A stretch of 64,000 bases of DNA from Flectonema sp. DT1601. Its lineage: Eukaryota > Euglenozoa > Diplonemea > Diplonemida > Diplonemidae. Under the pieces are notes generated by a model, which ran no database searches, had not been told where the DNA came from, and saw only the letters and a program-made list of their open reading frames with translations. The translations under genes and the position numbers were made by a program. The stretch covers positions 248,001 to 312,000 of the forward strand of contig OZ025849.1 of the NCBI GenBank assembly GCA_964019425.1, in the 5' to 3' direction. Shown piece by piece: positions 36,934 through 46,516 of the stretch (the first letter of the stretch is position 1; every line of letters begins with the position of its first letter).

Positions 36934-39502
36934 TGTTCCTTTTTAATATCAAAAATAGATTATTGAACGATAAGCAGAGCTTCTTAGATTGCGATCTCAT
37001 GTTAAGGTAAGGTAGTTAAGTGGTTTCTTCTGAACTGAAAAAAAAAAGAAGAAAAAAAAAAAAAAGAAATTGAGAATATTTATTCATGTATTATTTTTAG
37101 CTTTTCTTAGTTTTTTTTTTTTTTTTTATTATATTATTTGGAGAAAAATTGCTAATCCTAAAAAAAAAAGAAAAAAAAAAAAAAAGGTTTTCTGAAACTT
37201 GCCAAAGTACTTTTTGTGATGCTCACACAAAGGTATTTTTTTTCCCTTGTAAGCACTACTTTATTTTTCGTAGCAAACCCCCAAGCGTTTTTTTCCTCGG
37301 ACTTAAATCGTTCGGAGGAATTTTAAAAAAACTTGCTTTGGGAAGAAGGAAAAAAAAAAAAAAAAAAGTATGTAAAGTTGGTCTGTTTTTGAAAACTGGT
37401 TGTAATTTGAATTAGGAATTCTTCTCGATCTCATTAATTTTTTGTTTCTCTTTTTTTTGTAGACTTATTTCCCTCGTTGTTAAGAATTTATCCTCACTCC
37501 CGTTTTGTTACCCTTTCCCCGTCGTGTTAAAAAAAAAAAAAGAACAGAAAAGAAAGAAAAAAAAAAAAGCAAATAAATAAGAGCAGAACTGGGAAAAAAA
37601 AAAAAAATAAAATAAAAAAAGGAATCCATCGCTATTTGTACTATTGTTGCTGAGAACCTGACACTTTGTTGTTGGAGGACGGATTCCTTTTTTTTTTTTT
37701 TTTTTTTTTTTGTTGTTTTTCCAAAAAAAAATAAAATAAATAGAATAAAGAACAGAGCGTACTTCAGCCGCCCAGTGTGTTGCGCGGATATCATTGTTCA
37801 AGACTGAGTGACGTGTCAGAAAGAACAGTTGTTTTTCGACGCGTTTTTTAACTAAAAAAAAAAACACAAAAGAGATGTTGCCCTTTTCATTTTTTTTTTC
37901 TTCTTCTACCTTTTTTTATTTATCTACAGTTTTATTAATTTGTATTCTGCCTTCTGCTTTCATCCATGAAGAATTCAGAAAAGTGAAAAGATAAATATCT
38001 ATTTTCCTGACTACACAGTGCATGATGTGTTTGGTTGGGGTTCTCGTCTCGTCTCTTTTTCGGACGATTCACGCTGAGGTTAATTCTCTTCTACCTTGCA
38101 GTAATGTAAGCTGATCCATGCTTTTGCCACGTATTTTATTTATTTTTTGTTCTTGTTTGTATCATTGAAAATTTTCGCCCCCCCTCCTCCTCTTCCCCCC
38201 ATTTTTTTTTCTTTTTTGTTATTTATTTATTGACAATTGATAGGTGAAACCTACACTCTGCTGTATAACATTATACCTCCGGTTTTGGTTTCCCAGGGCT
38301 CACGTTTAATTCATAATTGAATAACTCGGTTCTGTACTGCACTGAATGACAACACGGAAAAAAAGAGATGTGTATGCTTATTATAATGTAAAGTCTTCTG
38401 CGTCATCTGCAGGTATACTGACATTCTGGTACAATACAGATATTTATGTTCTTGATAAATATGTTCCACCTTTTTTTTTTTTATTATACTTTTTTTTCCA
38501 CATCCTCGAAAACCCCCCTCAAGACTGTTTTCTAGTGGTACTGTACATTCCTACGGCGTAGGAAAGGTTGCCTCAGAATACAGTTAAATATTTGTAAAAA
38601 AAAAAAAAAAAAGTGAAATATTAGTTGTCTTCTCACACTTCTTATGTTGTTTTCACTTAGTTACTCTTTGTAGACTAGCAATTTCGCGTTGCGCATTATG
38701 TCAAAAAAAAAAATAAAAAAAAAATGAAGCTTTTCCATTTTTTCATAAATTCTTTTTTTTGTTTTGCAAGAAAAATGGGAAACTCTTTTTTTTTTTAGTT
38801 GTTAAAAAAAAAAAAAAGGAATGAAAAAAAAAAAAAACTGTGCTTTTTTTCGCTTGGGATGTTCCAAAGTAATCCTATCGCTCTACGTCATTCACTTGTG
38901 TCTTCATTCAAGCAAGGTGGAAAACTGGATGTCATGCTGTGTTCAGGATGACCTGTCATCATGACCTGTCATCATGAGCTAACAAGATTAGGTCTACTTA
39001 CGTTGCTGTTGCCTTCCTTAGTTTGTCATATCAGCGATGCAATAGGCTCATTTAAACTATCAAATAGTGCAATCTGTGTGTGTTTGAACGTATCTTTTTT
39101 ATTGGACGAAAACGTAATTGCGAACCCCCATACCAGTACGGAAAGTTTCCCAGAAAAAAAAAGAAAAAAAAAAAACTGAACTAGCGAAGAATCAATGAAG
39201 TTAGTATTGCATATATAGGCGGGTTTTATTGTACCCAAAAAAAACATATTCTTTTTTTTTTTTTTATATATTCCCCCTCAACGTGAACATTCATATTCTC
39301 GTTCACTTATAATTTCGTTGTGTCATTCAACTCGTGTAGTACTATCATTTTTTTTTTGGTTAACTTTTTTTTTTTTTTCCCCCATGTGATTAACAACAAC
39401 AAAAAAAAAAATGAACTTCGGAGTTGGTATTAAATAAAAATAAACTTTATTTAAAAAAAAAAAAAAAAATGCTTAATAACAACAACAGTACCACACACTA
39501 AT
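36934..39502. other. Longest gene-free spacer (2.6 kb)
   Basis: Only Lys/Phe-run frames occur, so no gene is supported. It contains many A and T runs, an inverted repeat closing a 67-base segment (37614-37694), a 13-base tandem pair ATGACCTGTCATC near 38948-38973, and CTTCTTAGA near 36981 that faintly recalls SSU h40 but is not convincing. ACAACAG just before 39503 is a candidate acceptor. Confidence 0.55.
37614..37694 (+). ncRNA. Candidate stem-closed RNA segment
   Basis: AAAAAAAGGAATCC and GGATTCCTTTTTTT form a perfect terminal inverted repeat around about 53 bases of mixed composition. It could be a structured RNA with a closing stem or a very small inverted-repeat element. No family was recognised. 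Confidence 0.25.
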
Positions 39503-40347
39503 ATGTCTGTAAACGGAAAAGTAAAAACTTGGGATCTTGCGAAGGGGTTTGGTTTCGTAGCGAGTGACGATGGACAAGACGCATTCGTTCACACCTCAGT
39601 CCTGGATGGAGGTGTTTTAGTCGTAGGAGAGTCTGTATCATACAACACAGAAGAAATAACCCGAAAGGGAGCTATATCTCACAAAGCAATTAACATTTCA
39701 GGACCCGGACTGAAAGCACGTTCGACAACTGAAGGTACTAAAAATGGCACCATTAAATCATGGGATACTTCTCGTTCATACGGGTTTATTAAATCAGGTG
39801 ATGATGTATGTGTGCTAACTCTGTTCTGTTTTTTATCAACCTAATAAACAAACACAACAAACTAATTCTAAAACAAAAACAGGATGTCTATGTTCATACT
39901 TCAGCATTTGGTGGAGGAAATCTAGAAGTAGGAAAACAAGTAACATTCGACACCGAAGACGTCGGTCACAAATCCGGCAGACAGGTCGCAACTAACGTGC
40001 GAGGACCGGCCGTAATTGGAGTGGGTAAACTATCTGGAACAGTCTTATCATGGATTACCGCCAGAGGATTTGGTTTTATCGAACAAGAAGGTGAGAGTGG
40101 TAAGATATATGTTCACTGCAGCACAATATCATCGGGATACCTTGTAGAAGGAAAACAAGTGTTTTTTGATCTTGGTAAAGACTCACATAAAACTAAAAAA
40201 GAAGGAGATGAGCCTCGATCTGTCGCAATAAACGTATCTGGTCCTGCGGTTCGACCTGGACTACAGTTGCCATCTGCTTTTGTTGGAAGAGGTGGGTTTG
40301 GCAGAGGTGGCCGTGGACGTGCTGGTCGAGGAGGAGGTAGAAAATAA
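39503..40347 (+). CDS. Triple cold-shock-domain RNA-binding protein
   Basis: The exons are 39503-39805 and 39883-40347, with a 77 bp intron (GTATGTG donor, AAACAG acceptor). The protein has 255 residues with three cold-shock domains, each with the RNP1-like core: GKVKTWDLAKGFGFVASDD (about 5-23), GTIKSWDTSRSYGFIKSGDD (about 82-101), and GTVLSWITARGFGFIEQEG near 165-183. The VH.S motifs follow (AFVHTSVLDGG, VYVHTSAFGGG, IYVHCSTI). A Gly/Arg (RGG) tail ends the protein (GRGGFGRGGRGRAGRGGG). Such proteins bind single-stranded RNA and regulate mRNA stability or translation, which would suit a lineage that controls genes after transcription. The intron sits inside domain 2. Confidence 0.9.
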
Positions 40348-40635
40348 AACCAACCAACCCAAACGAAAACACGGAACCTAAACAAGAAATAATAATTCTA
40401 AGTTAGCAACTACCTCTGAGAGGTGTTCATGTATCTCATTCAACAATTCCAATACAAACAACTAATTCTAATACCTAATTACCTTATCACAGTTTATATT
40501 ATGATTGTCTGCAGTGGAGGTTATCGAGTGACTCATTTTCCTGTTTAGACGACGTTAGGGGAATATTAACCATTCATTCTTCTCTAGAATTCGTACTTCC
40601 TTTCCAACCCCATCCGAAACAAAATAGTAATATAA
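40348..40635. other. Short spacer
   Basis: These 288 bp hold no gene. Composition is less homopolymeric than other spacers. AAAATAG ten bases before the next ATG is the nearest acceptor. Confidence 0.5.
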
Positions 40636-43600
40636 ATGAATTATTCTACGGGAGAATCATTGCAGAATGTGAAGGGAAAATGGGGCAAAGGAAAGATGAA
40701 AAAAGGTACCAACCAGAATTGGTTTGGAAAGGGTAGTAAGAACCCACACGCTGGACATTATGAAGGAACCAAGTCAACAGTGACACAAGTTAATGTTGGG
40801 GGTAAGAAGGGAGGACATTACCAGGAATCTGGTAAGGGACAGGTATCAGGAAAGGGACAAAAGAATAATTACAACGAGTCTTATTCTCGTTCCTCGAACC
40901 TTTCAATGACAGGTTCTGATTACTCACAGAACAGACAACAAGGTTATGATAATCGCAATCAGAATTCACATCAGGGGTCTGCGAGACATCAATCTGGTAA
41001 GGGTAAGTCTCAAAAAGGATTTAGCAGCTCTCTTAACAACTTCCCAACTTCTCATAATAACCAATCTAATAATACTTTCGTTCCTGGAGTCGGAAAGGGA
41101 ATGGGTAAAGGAAAAGGTTTAAAAGGAAAATTTTCAGTTCCTCAACCAGACACCAACTACACTCAGCCACAACGTAATTTTGAAAAAGGAAAAGGAAAGA
41201 CTCCAACAACGATAAAAGGAGGTCGGGGAGGTATGAAAGGAACGAGAGGTGTACAAAATCATTCGACAGAACAACTCGAATCGAGGTCTGATCTGCGTGC
41301 GGCATTTGATATTTTAGAAGTGTTTTTAGAGTCCTCTGATACTTCTATGGAATTCCCATCAGTTCTCACAGCGTATCAGAGAAACAAAATTCATTCTCGC
41401 TGTCATGTTCTTGGGCTGCTCAGCAAGAGTAGAGGTCCAGAGAATTGTAGAATCCTCACCATCTCAAAAAAAATAAATTATTCTGATGGAAATCAACAAG
41501 CAGACTTGCCATCACTTTCTGTCGATCCATTCATCAGAGATGCTGACTTACAGTTGCTCGAAGATTATGAAAAATCTGGTTTTGTGAAAGCAGCAAATAC
41601 CGCAGTAACAAGAACAAAAATAGTCGATAAAAAGAGAAGAAAAATGTTTACATTCAACGAGACGTTCACGAATACGAAGTTTAAAAGATCAGCTGTTGAC
41701 CCAGCCATAACAGAATTCGTAGCGGGATTACCGATCAGAAAACAAGAAGGCAAACTAAAAGAAATGCTCAAACAGACTGACGTTATCGTATTATCAGGAG
41801 AGACTGGTTCTGGGAAATCAACACAAGCACCTCAAATGATTTTAGATTCGAATCTTGTAAAGGGAAAAATTCTTTGTACACAACCAAGACGGATAAGTGC
41901 AATCACCGTCTCTGATCGTATTGCAACTGAACGAGGTGTATCGTTAGGGTCTGAAGTGGGATATCAAATTAGGTTTGAAGGAAAAAGATCACCCGACACA
42001 AAACTATTGTTCATGACTACTGGAATCTTATTTAATTTTATTAGAGATAACCCAACCCTACCTGGTATTGGTTGTATTGTTATTGATGAAGTTCACGAGA
42101 GAGATGCTGACATGGATTTCAGTCTTCTAATTCTCCGAAACATATTAAGACAGAAATCCAGCGAACTTCCTTTAAAAATTGTTTTAATGTCCGCAACGTT
42201 ATCAAAGGAGGTGTTCGTTAATTATTTTACAGAATTTTCACCCGGATCGATATCAATTGCTGGGAGAACGTTTCCAGTCAAACAGTACTTTCTGGAAGAT
42301 GCGTTGAGATTCTGTGGCAGGTCATCCGAAAATGACCCGTCTATCAAGGGATCTAAACTATTGGAAATGACTTCACTATCACCAGAACGTCAACAGGCTT
42401 TAGGAAGTGCAATAAAAAATTTAGATGTTCAAATTGACTACGAATTGATTCTAAAACTACTCATAAACATTGAAAAGTTCAGCAAATCACGTAACGAAGC
42501 CGTACTAGTATTCCTCCCTGGATGGGGTGCTATCACAAAGCTTGACGAAGTCCTACGATTCAGTACCATCAGCAAGGGACTACGAATTGTAAAATGTCAT
42601 TCATCAGTTTCTTCAGTTGAGCAACAAGCTATTTTTCGCCCTCCTCCGAGAGGACTTCGTAAAATTGTTTTGTCTACAAACATTGCAGAGACTGGAATCA
42701 CTGTACCGGATGTAGTCTACGTTATTGACACCGCTCTTCAAAAACAAGTTTCATACTCTGGGGAAAGTGACGTTGCTCGTCTTGACAATTGCTATATAAG
42801 CAAATCGAGTGTTCATCAACGTATGGGAAGAGCTGGTCGAACTCAAGAGGGTGTTTGTTATTCTTTAATATCAAAACCAAAATACGCTGAGTTACTTGAA
42901 TTCTCAAAACCAGAACTACTACGAACACCACTCGAGTCAATCTTATTACAAGCAAAGAGCTTTATGCTTGATGACGTAATGGATATGCCTATAACTGATG
43001 TGCTAAAGCAATGCCCTGACGCTCCCCCAGATGTCTCAATCGTAAATGCGAAGATTTATCTCCACAACTGTGGGGCTCTTGATCACAATAATAATTTGAC
43101 TTATCTGGGAAAAGTTTTATCGTCGTTGCCATTTCCACCCTTAGCCAGTAAACTGTTACTGTTTGGAATTGCTTTTAGAGTGGCAAAACCAATGATTATA
43201 ATCGCGGCATTCATATCTGGAAAAAAACCTTTTATAAAAACTTCATCAAAAGTGAATTCGACGAAAACAACGAGCGATCACATTTATATGTTGGAACTTT
43301 ATAAAGATTGGAAATCTTTGTCTGGTGAATCTCAAGTTACGTATTGTTTATCAAATGACCTTTCACATATATGTATGTTGCATATTGATAGGACTGTTAA
43401 CCAAATCGTCAGATTGGTATCTGAGTGTGGCTTCATTCCAAAAGACTCCATCAACGAATACACAAAATTCGAAGATAACGAGGGTCTTGTTAAAGCTGTT
43501 TTATTTGCTGGATTATGGCCGAATGTCGTTCACGTATCACCCGCAGTGAGTCATAAAAAAAAAAAAGTAGTTGAGGGTGTAATCGCAATGTACACACCGG

Positions 43601-44325
43601 AAGGTAAAGAATGCTACCACGGAGGAGATAGTTTTTGTTGTAAGCGTGAAGCTATTAAAAAGTCTCTTGAGATGGGAGTTTATTTTGAAAAATTATATAT
43701 AAACGGAAAATTATCGATTTCAGAAGTTACGTTCTTCTCAGCGATACCTACCTTGATATTCTGCAGAGATCTTCAGTGGGAATCACCTGGAGAATCTTTC
43801 ACAGCTGTCTCTGTTGAGGGTTTTCGTACTGTGAATGTACCAAATGAATCTGTTCCTATTATAAAGCAACTAAGAAACCTTCTTGTATTCTTCTTTCAGA
43901 AATCATTAGAAAGAGTTGATGCTTCAGTTGTACCTGAAGACTTGGTCGTGTTATTCTCTCGTCTGATCGGATACGATACGTCTCAAAAAGATGAAATAAA
44001 CTTTAGTACACAACAAACATATAATTACGATTGGAGTACTGACGGAGAATCAGAGGACAGCTATTCCGATCCGGAACTCGTTGATGAATGTGATTATCAA
44101 GAAGGTGAATATGAACAGTACCCAGAACAGGATCAATTACCAATTGACGTCGAGCATAATGAACACCAAGATGATGATGTTGTCTCTTCTGAGTCATCTA
44201 GTTATCAAATACTAGACCAAGAAGGCGTTGCTATGACTGCTCAGAAATCACCTGATTTGTCATTCTTGGAATCGAAGCCTGGAGATGAAGAGAAATTCTC
44301 GTTTTTATCTCCAATTTCAAAGTAA
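40636..44325 (+). CDS. R3H-DExH-box RNA helicase (DHX family)
   Basis: This is a 1229-residue helicase. Residues 1-210 are a Gly/Lys-rich low-complexity tail with many GKGK units. An R3H domain follows at about 220-280 (RNKIHSRCHVLGLLSKSRG). The helicase core has motif I GETGSGKST (388-396), TQPRR (415-419), motif II DEVH (484-487), motif III SAT (519-521), motif V STNIAETGITVPDV and motif VI HQRMGRAGR, then the HA2 and OB-fold regions. The acidic C-terminus (ESEDSYSDPEL, then EGEYEQYPEQ) is disordered. The R3H plus DExH order resembles YTHDC2 without its YTH domain, plant NIH-type helicases and relatives of DHX36/DHX57. It unwinds RNA with ATP in the 3'-to-5' direction by family rule; the actual target is unknown. 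It is intronless. Confidence 0.9.
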   Translation: MNYSTGESLQNVKGKWGKGKMKKGTNQNWFGKGSKNPHAGHYEGTKSTVTQVNVGGKKGGHYQESGKGQVSGKGQKNNYNESYSRSSNLSMTGSDYSQNRQQGYDNRNQNSHQGSARHQSGKGKSQKGFSSSLNNFPTSHNNQSNNTFVPGVGKGMGKGKGLKGKFSVPQPDTNYTQPQRNFEKGKGKTPTTIKGGRGGMKGTRGVQNHSTEQLESRSDLRAAFDILEVFLESSDTSMEFPSVLTAYQRNKIHSRCHVLGLLSKSRGPENCRILTISKKINYSDGNQQADLPSLSVDPFIRDADLQLLEDYEKSGFVKAANTAVTRTKIVDKKRRKMFTFNETFTNTKFKRSAVDPAITEFVAGLPIRKQEGKLKEMLKQTDVIVLSGETGSGKSTQAPQMILDSNLVKGKILCTQPRRISAITVSDRIATERGVSLGSEVGYQIRFEGKRSPDTKLLFMTTGILFNFIRDNPTLPGIGCIVIDEVHERDADMDFSLLILRNILRQKSSELPLKIVLMSATLSKEVFVNYFTEFSPGSISIAGRTFPVKQYFLEDALRFCGRSSENDPSIKGSKLLEMTSLSPERQQALGSAIKNLDVQIDYELILKLLINIEKFSKSRNEAVLVFLPGWGAITKLDEVLRFSTISKGLRIVKCHSSVSSVEQQAIFRPPPRGLRKIVLSTNIAETGITVPDVVYVIDTALQKQVSYSGESDVARLDNCYISKSSVHQRMGRAGRTQEGVCYSLISKPKYAELLEFSKPELLRTPLESILLQAKSFMLDDVMDMPITDVLKQCPDAPPDVSIVNAKIYLHNCGALDHNNNLTYLGKVLSSLPFPPLASKLLLFGIAFRVAKPMIIIAAFISGKKPFIKTSSKVNSTKTTSDHIYMLELYKDWKSLSGESQVTYCLSNDLSHICMLHIDRTVNQIVRLVSECGFIPKDSINEYTKFEDNEGLVKAVLFAGLWPNVVHVSPAVSHKKKKVVEGVIAMYTPEGKECYHGGDSFCCKREAIKKSLEMGVYFEKLYINGKLSISEVTFFSAIPTLIFCRDLQWESPGESFTAVSVEGFRTVNVPNESVPIIKQLRNLLVFFFQKSLERVDASVVPEDLVVLFSRLIGYDTSQKDEINFSTQQTYNYDWSTDGESEDSYSDPELVDECDYQEGEYEQYPEQDQLPIDVEHNEHQDDDVVSSESSSYQILDQEGVAMTAQKSPDLSFLESKPGDEEKFSFLSPISK

Positions 44326-44750
44326 TTAACTTTTTACAGTTTTAATAGTCGTGAACCAGCAGATGATGCCTTGAAAGGTTGAAACAGCTGGGTGTTGGAG
44401 GGAAAAAAAAAGAAAAACAAAACAAAAAAACGAAAAAAAAACAACTGGCGAACAACGAAAGAGAATGAAAATTCGCCGTCTTCTTAATGTCGTTATTTGA
44501 AGAAGAAGAAAAAAAAGAGAAAAAAAAAAGAGAAAAAAGAAAGAAAGAAAAAACAATGAAGAACCATCATTTGTGTTTCTTCTGATGTTACAACCTGTAG
44601 ATGAGGAAAGCTTTCGAGGAAAGCTTTCATTCGATATACTCATCGCTTACTGGGATGAGGAACTCAGCCCTTTTCTTTGCCCATTGACAATAGTTACATT
44701 TCCACCTCTATTTGATAGTTATTAATTCTCAACCAGCCTTTCTTAACACC
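44326..44750. other. Spacer, 425 bp
   Basis: No gene is seen. It is A-rich with AAAGAAA runs, plus a short direct repeat GAGGAAAGCTTTC near 44602-44627. ACCAG near 44735 is a candidate acceptor for the next gene. Confidence 0.5.
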
Positions 44751-45104
44751 ATGAGTGACCTAACAGTGATAAGAAAACGAAAAGTTGGCGGTCTGAAATT
44801 AAAAGGAAAGAGTCTTCCTGTATTAGGTAAAGATGGAAAAATAAAACCAGAAAAAGTAAAGCGAACCCGAGATGAAAAAGAAAAAGAAGAAGAACAAGAA
44901 GAACATATTGAGCAACCGACATGTGCTGAGAGAAGAACTGATGCTGAGTTACGATTTGAAAAGAGACGTCGTGAGAAACTTCAATCGGAAGCAGAAACAA
45001 CCGGTAAAAAGACTTATAGAGAAAACATTGATGAGCTTAACGTTCAGCTCTCAACTATGTCGGAGTTCAACGATATCCCAAAAGTCACTTACAACACAAA
45101 ATAA
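44751..45104 (+). CDS. FAM32A: FAM32A-like protein
   Basis: This small (117-residue) basic protein matches FAM32A. It has a short LKLKGKSLPVL start element, a Lys/Glu-rich middle, then TDAELRFEKRRREKLQSE and the signature C-terminus YRENIDELNVQLSTMSE, ending FNDIPKVTYNTK (compare HYDIPKVSWTK in human). In human cells FAM32A enters the active site of the step-2 spliceosome and helps exon ligation. Its presence fits an organism that still splices. The start at 44751 is the first Met of the conserved region; an in-frame upstream Met at 44712 lies before the likely acceptor. Confidence 0.85.
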   Translation: MSDLTVIRKRKVGGLKLKGKSLPVLGKDGKIKPEKVKRTRDEKEKEEEQEEHIEQPTCAERRTDAELRFEKRRREKLQSEAETTGKKTYRENIDELNVQLSTMSEFNDIPKVTYNTK

Positions 45105-45396
45105 CATCATGTTGTTGTTGTACTGTTTTTTTCGGATACCACTTCATTATGGCTTTATTACTCATCGTGTTGAATTGACTTCAGCGTGTTGAGTCTCTTG
45201 CCTTCCTGCTTACCAGGATCCAATCTTTGCAAGTTATTTAGGACGGGGAAAAAAAAAAAAAAAAAAAAATTCTTTATGAATTATATTTCCTAATCAAAGG
45301 CAGTTTTTTTTAAGACGCATAGAAAAGTTTTATCTCCTTTTTTTTTTTTATATTTTATTTGCTTTAGAGAACACATTTAAAAAAAAAAAAAAAAAA
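45105..45396. other. Spacer, 292 bp
   Basis: No gene is seen. There are A runs near 45250 and 45380, and TTTGCTTTAG near 45366 is a candidate acceptor. Confidence 0.5.
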
Positions 45397-46151
45397 ATGC
45401 TTACAAAACAATTTCTGGTAGCTGAGACTCCAAGCAGGCTATACGGAAGAGTGTTCACGAAAACGATAGGCGGATCAAAAATAAATGAAAATAATTTAAT
45501 GTTTCAGAGGTACGGAGCTGAGAAATATAACGACGGTAATGTACACATAAATCGAATTCAAGTTGAAAAAAGTTACTTAACAAAAATTGAAGACATGCCA
45601 AGCATCGACGTAATCAGTGCGGCATACTGTAATGAACTTTTACAATCATGGCTTATGGTTTACCAACGACTACCATCATCCGAAGTAACTACGGCTAGTG
45701 AAACTTTATTTCAGGAGGGTTCCAGCATGGGATCCGCATCGGTGGTTGCGAGGAACGAGAATAGTGTTTTGGTAGAAATGTCATCAGCAAACTCATTCGG
45801 GATATCAGCATCCCCTTGTTTTAATAAGGAAAAATTACTTGTTGGATACACCCTTGAGCTATCCCGTTATCTGAATACTGAAGTTGGATCAATTGAAAGG
45901 TACTACCTCGCGTGGTTGACGTACGCTGGAGCTGCGAGGTTGTTGCGAAAGTATAGCCATCCTGGTATGTGTTTTTGTACCTCGTGTCGTTCCACTGTTG
46001 ACAACAGTACAATTCAAACTGACAAACACTCACAGAAACTCTCCGAGGTAAAGACGATCCAAGTCCATGGAATACCGTGTTTAATGTTGATTTGCCAAAG
46101 GATGAAAAAGAACGACAGCAATTACGAAAACAGCAACTGGAGGCACACTAA
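45397..46151 (+). CDS. Unrecognised 227-residue protein
   Basis: The exons are 45397-45964 and 46036-46151. The 71 bp intron has a GTATGTG donor and CACAG acceptor, and splicing replaces a cysteine-rich read-through tail by ETLRGKDDPSPWNTVFNVDLPKD and a charged helix ending QLEAH. The protein begins MLTKQFLVAETPSRLYGRVF and has a mixed alpha/beta composition with no signal peptide. A weakly hydrophobic helix (YYLAWLTYAGAARLL) lies near 165-180. No family was recognised. An A run of 18 bases directly precedes the ATG. Confidence 0.65.
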
Positions 46152-46516
46152 TCATCGTCATCAGTTAGAAATAAGTTATTTCACTTGGCGCTTGGGTGTT
46201 GACACTTGTGGTGTCTTTCTTTTAGTCTAATTATTTACGAAACAGTTGGTTAAAATCACACGGCATGAGGACAATCTGTTGTCCAGCAACGTGACCGTTG
46301 TAACTCATTGACGAAACCAATTAAGGAAAATAAGAAAAGTGACATGATTTTCTTTTTAAATTATTTATTAATTAAACAGGCCGAATGTCGGAACAGACAA
46401 CAGATGTGTAGCCCAGCCCTGTCTAATGGGTTCAGATTGGTAGGGTCTAACACATGTCGAAGTGTACAACTTATGCTTCAAATTTCATGTTTTTTCAGGA
46501 TCTGCGGGGGGCAAAA
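46152..46516. other. Spacer, 365 bp
   Basis: No gene is supported. TTTTTTCAG at 46491-46499, 18 bases before the next ATG, is a clear T-rich acceptor. Confidence 0.5.

Noticed and set aside
36955-37010. CTTCTTAGATTGCGATC as an SSU h40 piece
   Set aside because: The nine-base match is not supported by the following bases or by a hairpin like h40.
44326-44643. Minus-strand frame of 105 codons with a Phe-rich middle
   Set aside because: Composition is that of reverse-complement A runs, and it would be the only minus-strand gene in the window.
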